Assembly: GCA_031127185.1 (NCBI GenBank)
Contig: JARIET010000198.1
Span: 1 to 5,415 of the forward strand
Origin: Gemmatimonadota bacterium
GTDB taxonomy: Bacteria; Gemmatimonadota; Gemmatimonadetes; Gemmatimonadales; Gemmatimonadaceae
DNA: 5,415 nucleotides
Reading direction: 5' to 3'
This document shows positions 4,509 to 5,415 of the stretch, piece by piece. The position numbers and the translations under genes were made by a program. The notes under the pieces are model-generated. The model saw only the letters and a program-made list of their open reading frames with translations. It was not told the DNA's origin and searched no databases. Numbering within the stretch: the first letter of the stretch is position 1; every line of letters starts with the position of its first letter.

Positions 4509-5415
4509 GTGCACACCCTCCGCGTCCTTTGGGTCCTCGGCCCCATCGCCATCTCCATCCTCCGCGACCGCAAGCGGTGGATCTGGTGGGGCACTGGCAT
4601 CAAGCGCACGCCGGAGTTCCACCAGCACCGCGCGGCGTGGCTGCTCAGCGCCATCGGCCGGTTGGGCCCCAGCGTCATCAAGATTTCACAGGTCTTTGCC
4701 TCGCGCGCCGACCTGATTCCTGAGCCCTACCTCGGCGCACTCAGTTCAGTAGTGGATCAGGTGCCCGCGCTGCCGTTCGAGGTGATTCGCCAGCGCATTC
4801 AGGAAGAGTACGGGCGCGATGTAGACGAACTATTCGAGAACTTCGAGCGCGTGCCCGTTGCCGCGGCATCGCTCGCGCAGGTGCACCGCGCGCGGCTAAA
4901 CGGCGAGACCGTCGCCGTGAAAGTGCTGCGCCCCGGCGTCGAGGTGGATGTCGCCGCCGACATTCTCGCGTTTCGGCGGATTCTCACGTTTCTCGACCGC
5001 ACCTGGGGCCATCACCACATCAAGCGCGAGATGACCGCGCTGGCAGCGTACGAAACGCGTGTGCGCGAAGAGTTGAACTTCGAGCAGGAGGCGGCCTACG
5101 CGACCACAATTCGGGCGAACTTTGCGAATAGCACGCGCGTGCGGATTCCGCGCATTTATCCCGACATGGTGCGTCGCCGCGTGCTCGTGATGGAATTCAT
5201 GGAAGGCACCCGCATCGACCGGCTCGACACCACGCCCGGCGCCAAGATCGACGTCACCCACGTGGTGCAGACCCTCGTGGAGCTCTACATCCAGATGGAG
5301 CTCATTGACGGGCTCTTCCACGCCGATCCGCACCCCGGCAACGTGATGGTCGGGGCCGACGGTCGCATCATCCTCGTGGACTTCGGCGCCGTGGTGCGCG
5401 TGCCGGTGCCAATGC
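4509..5415 (+). CDS. UbiB/ABC1/AarF-family atypical protein-kinase-like ATPase, cut by the window edge
   Basis: The first 302 residues of a UbiB-family protein. These are membrane-associated, protein-kinase-like ATPases supporting quinone or other prenyl-lipid metabolism. Motifs in order: LGPSVIKISQVFASR (52-66) at the KxGQ site, where the usual Gly is Ser60; the Ala-rich loop PVAAASLAQVHRA (116-128) that replaces the P-loop; nucleotide lysine K138 in VAVKVLRPG; ELNFEQEA (188-195); the catalytic loop HADPHPGN (271-278); and DFG (291-293). The C-terminal part, where membrane helices usually lie, is outside the window. GTG at 4509 is the only standard start after the in-frame stop at 4455-4457. 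GGAGAG (4490-4495) lies 13 bp before it, rather far for a Shine-Dalgarno; an ATT at 4500 would sit at better spacing but is an unlikely start. The gene is 63 bp after the kinase pair and may be cotranscribed. No symbol is given because the family is broad. Confidence 0.93.
   Translation, partial: MHTLRVLWVLGPIAISILRDRKRWIWWGTGIKRTPEFHQHRAAWLLSAIGRLGPSVIKISQVFASRADLIPEPYLGALSSVVDQVPALPFEVIRQRIQEEYGRDVDELFENFERVPVAAASLAQVHRARLNGETVAVKVLRPGVEVDVAADILAFRRILTFLDRTWGHHHIKREMTALAAYETRVREELNFEQEAAYATTIRANFANSTRVRIPRIYPDMVRRRVLVMEFMEGTRIDRLDTTPGAKIDVTHVVQTLVELYIQMELIDGLFHADPHPGNVMVGADGRIILVDFGAVVRVPVPM

Overview
This is a GC-rich bacterial window with six genes packed on both strands. There are no rRNA or tRNA genes, CRISPR arrays or transposases. 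High GC, few Shine-Dalgarno sequences and likely leaderless starts fit a free-living GC-rich lineage; Gemmatimonadota is my guess from general gene style, and the sequence does not prove it.

Layout. (1) 1-437, minus: the N-terminal 145 codons of gcvT, the aminomethyltransferase of the glycine cleavage system, running off the left edge. A degenerate 7-bp tandem repeat lies just upstream of its start. (2) 623-1349, plus: a compact vapBC-type toxin-antitoxin cassette. Its candidate promoter is leaderless and covered by a near-palindrome, and a small hairpin spans the vapB/vapC junction. (3) 1459-2607, minus: a complete class I/II PLP-dependent aminotransferase starting at GTG, convergent with vapC. 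(4) 2725-4445, plus: two diverged deoxynucleoside-kinase-like genes overlapping by 4 bp (ATGA). (5) 4509-5415, plus: the N-terminal 302 codons of a UbiB/ABC1/AarF-family atypical kinase, running off the right edge and preceded by a hairpin.

How the genes fit together. gcvT, the aminotransferase and ubiB are ordinary metabolic genes with no visible shared pathway. vapBC looks like an inserted accessory cassette. The two kinase genes are the most interesting unit. Both belong to the dNK P-loop family, but each has changed the usual (D/E)-R-S active-site motif in a different way: DRP in the first, DGS in the second. The second also has an N-terminal extension and an internal helical insertion. 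Tandem dNK genes in Gram-positive bacteria are known to form heterodimers, so an obligate complex with divided roles is a reasonable hypothesis. The non-coding gaps (438-622, 1350-1458, 2608-2724, 4446-4508) are all shorter than 300 bases; beyond the listed sites I see nothing convincing in them.
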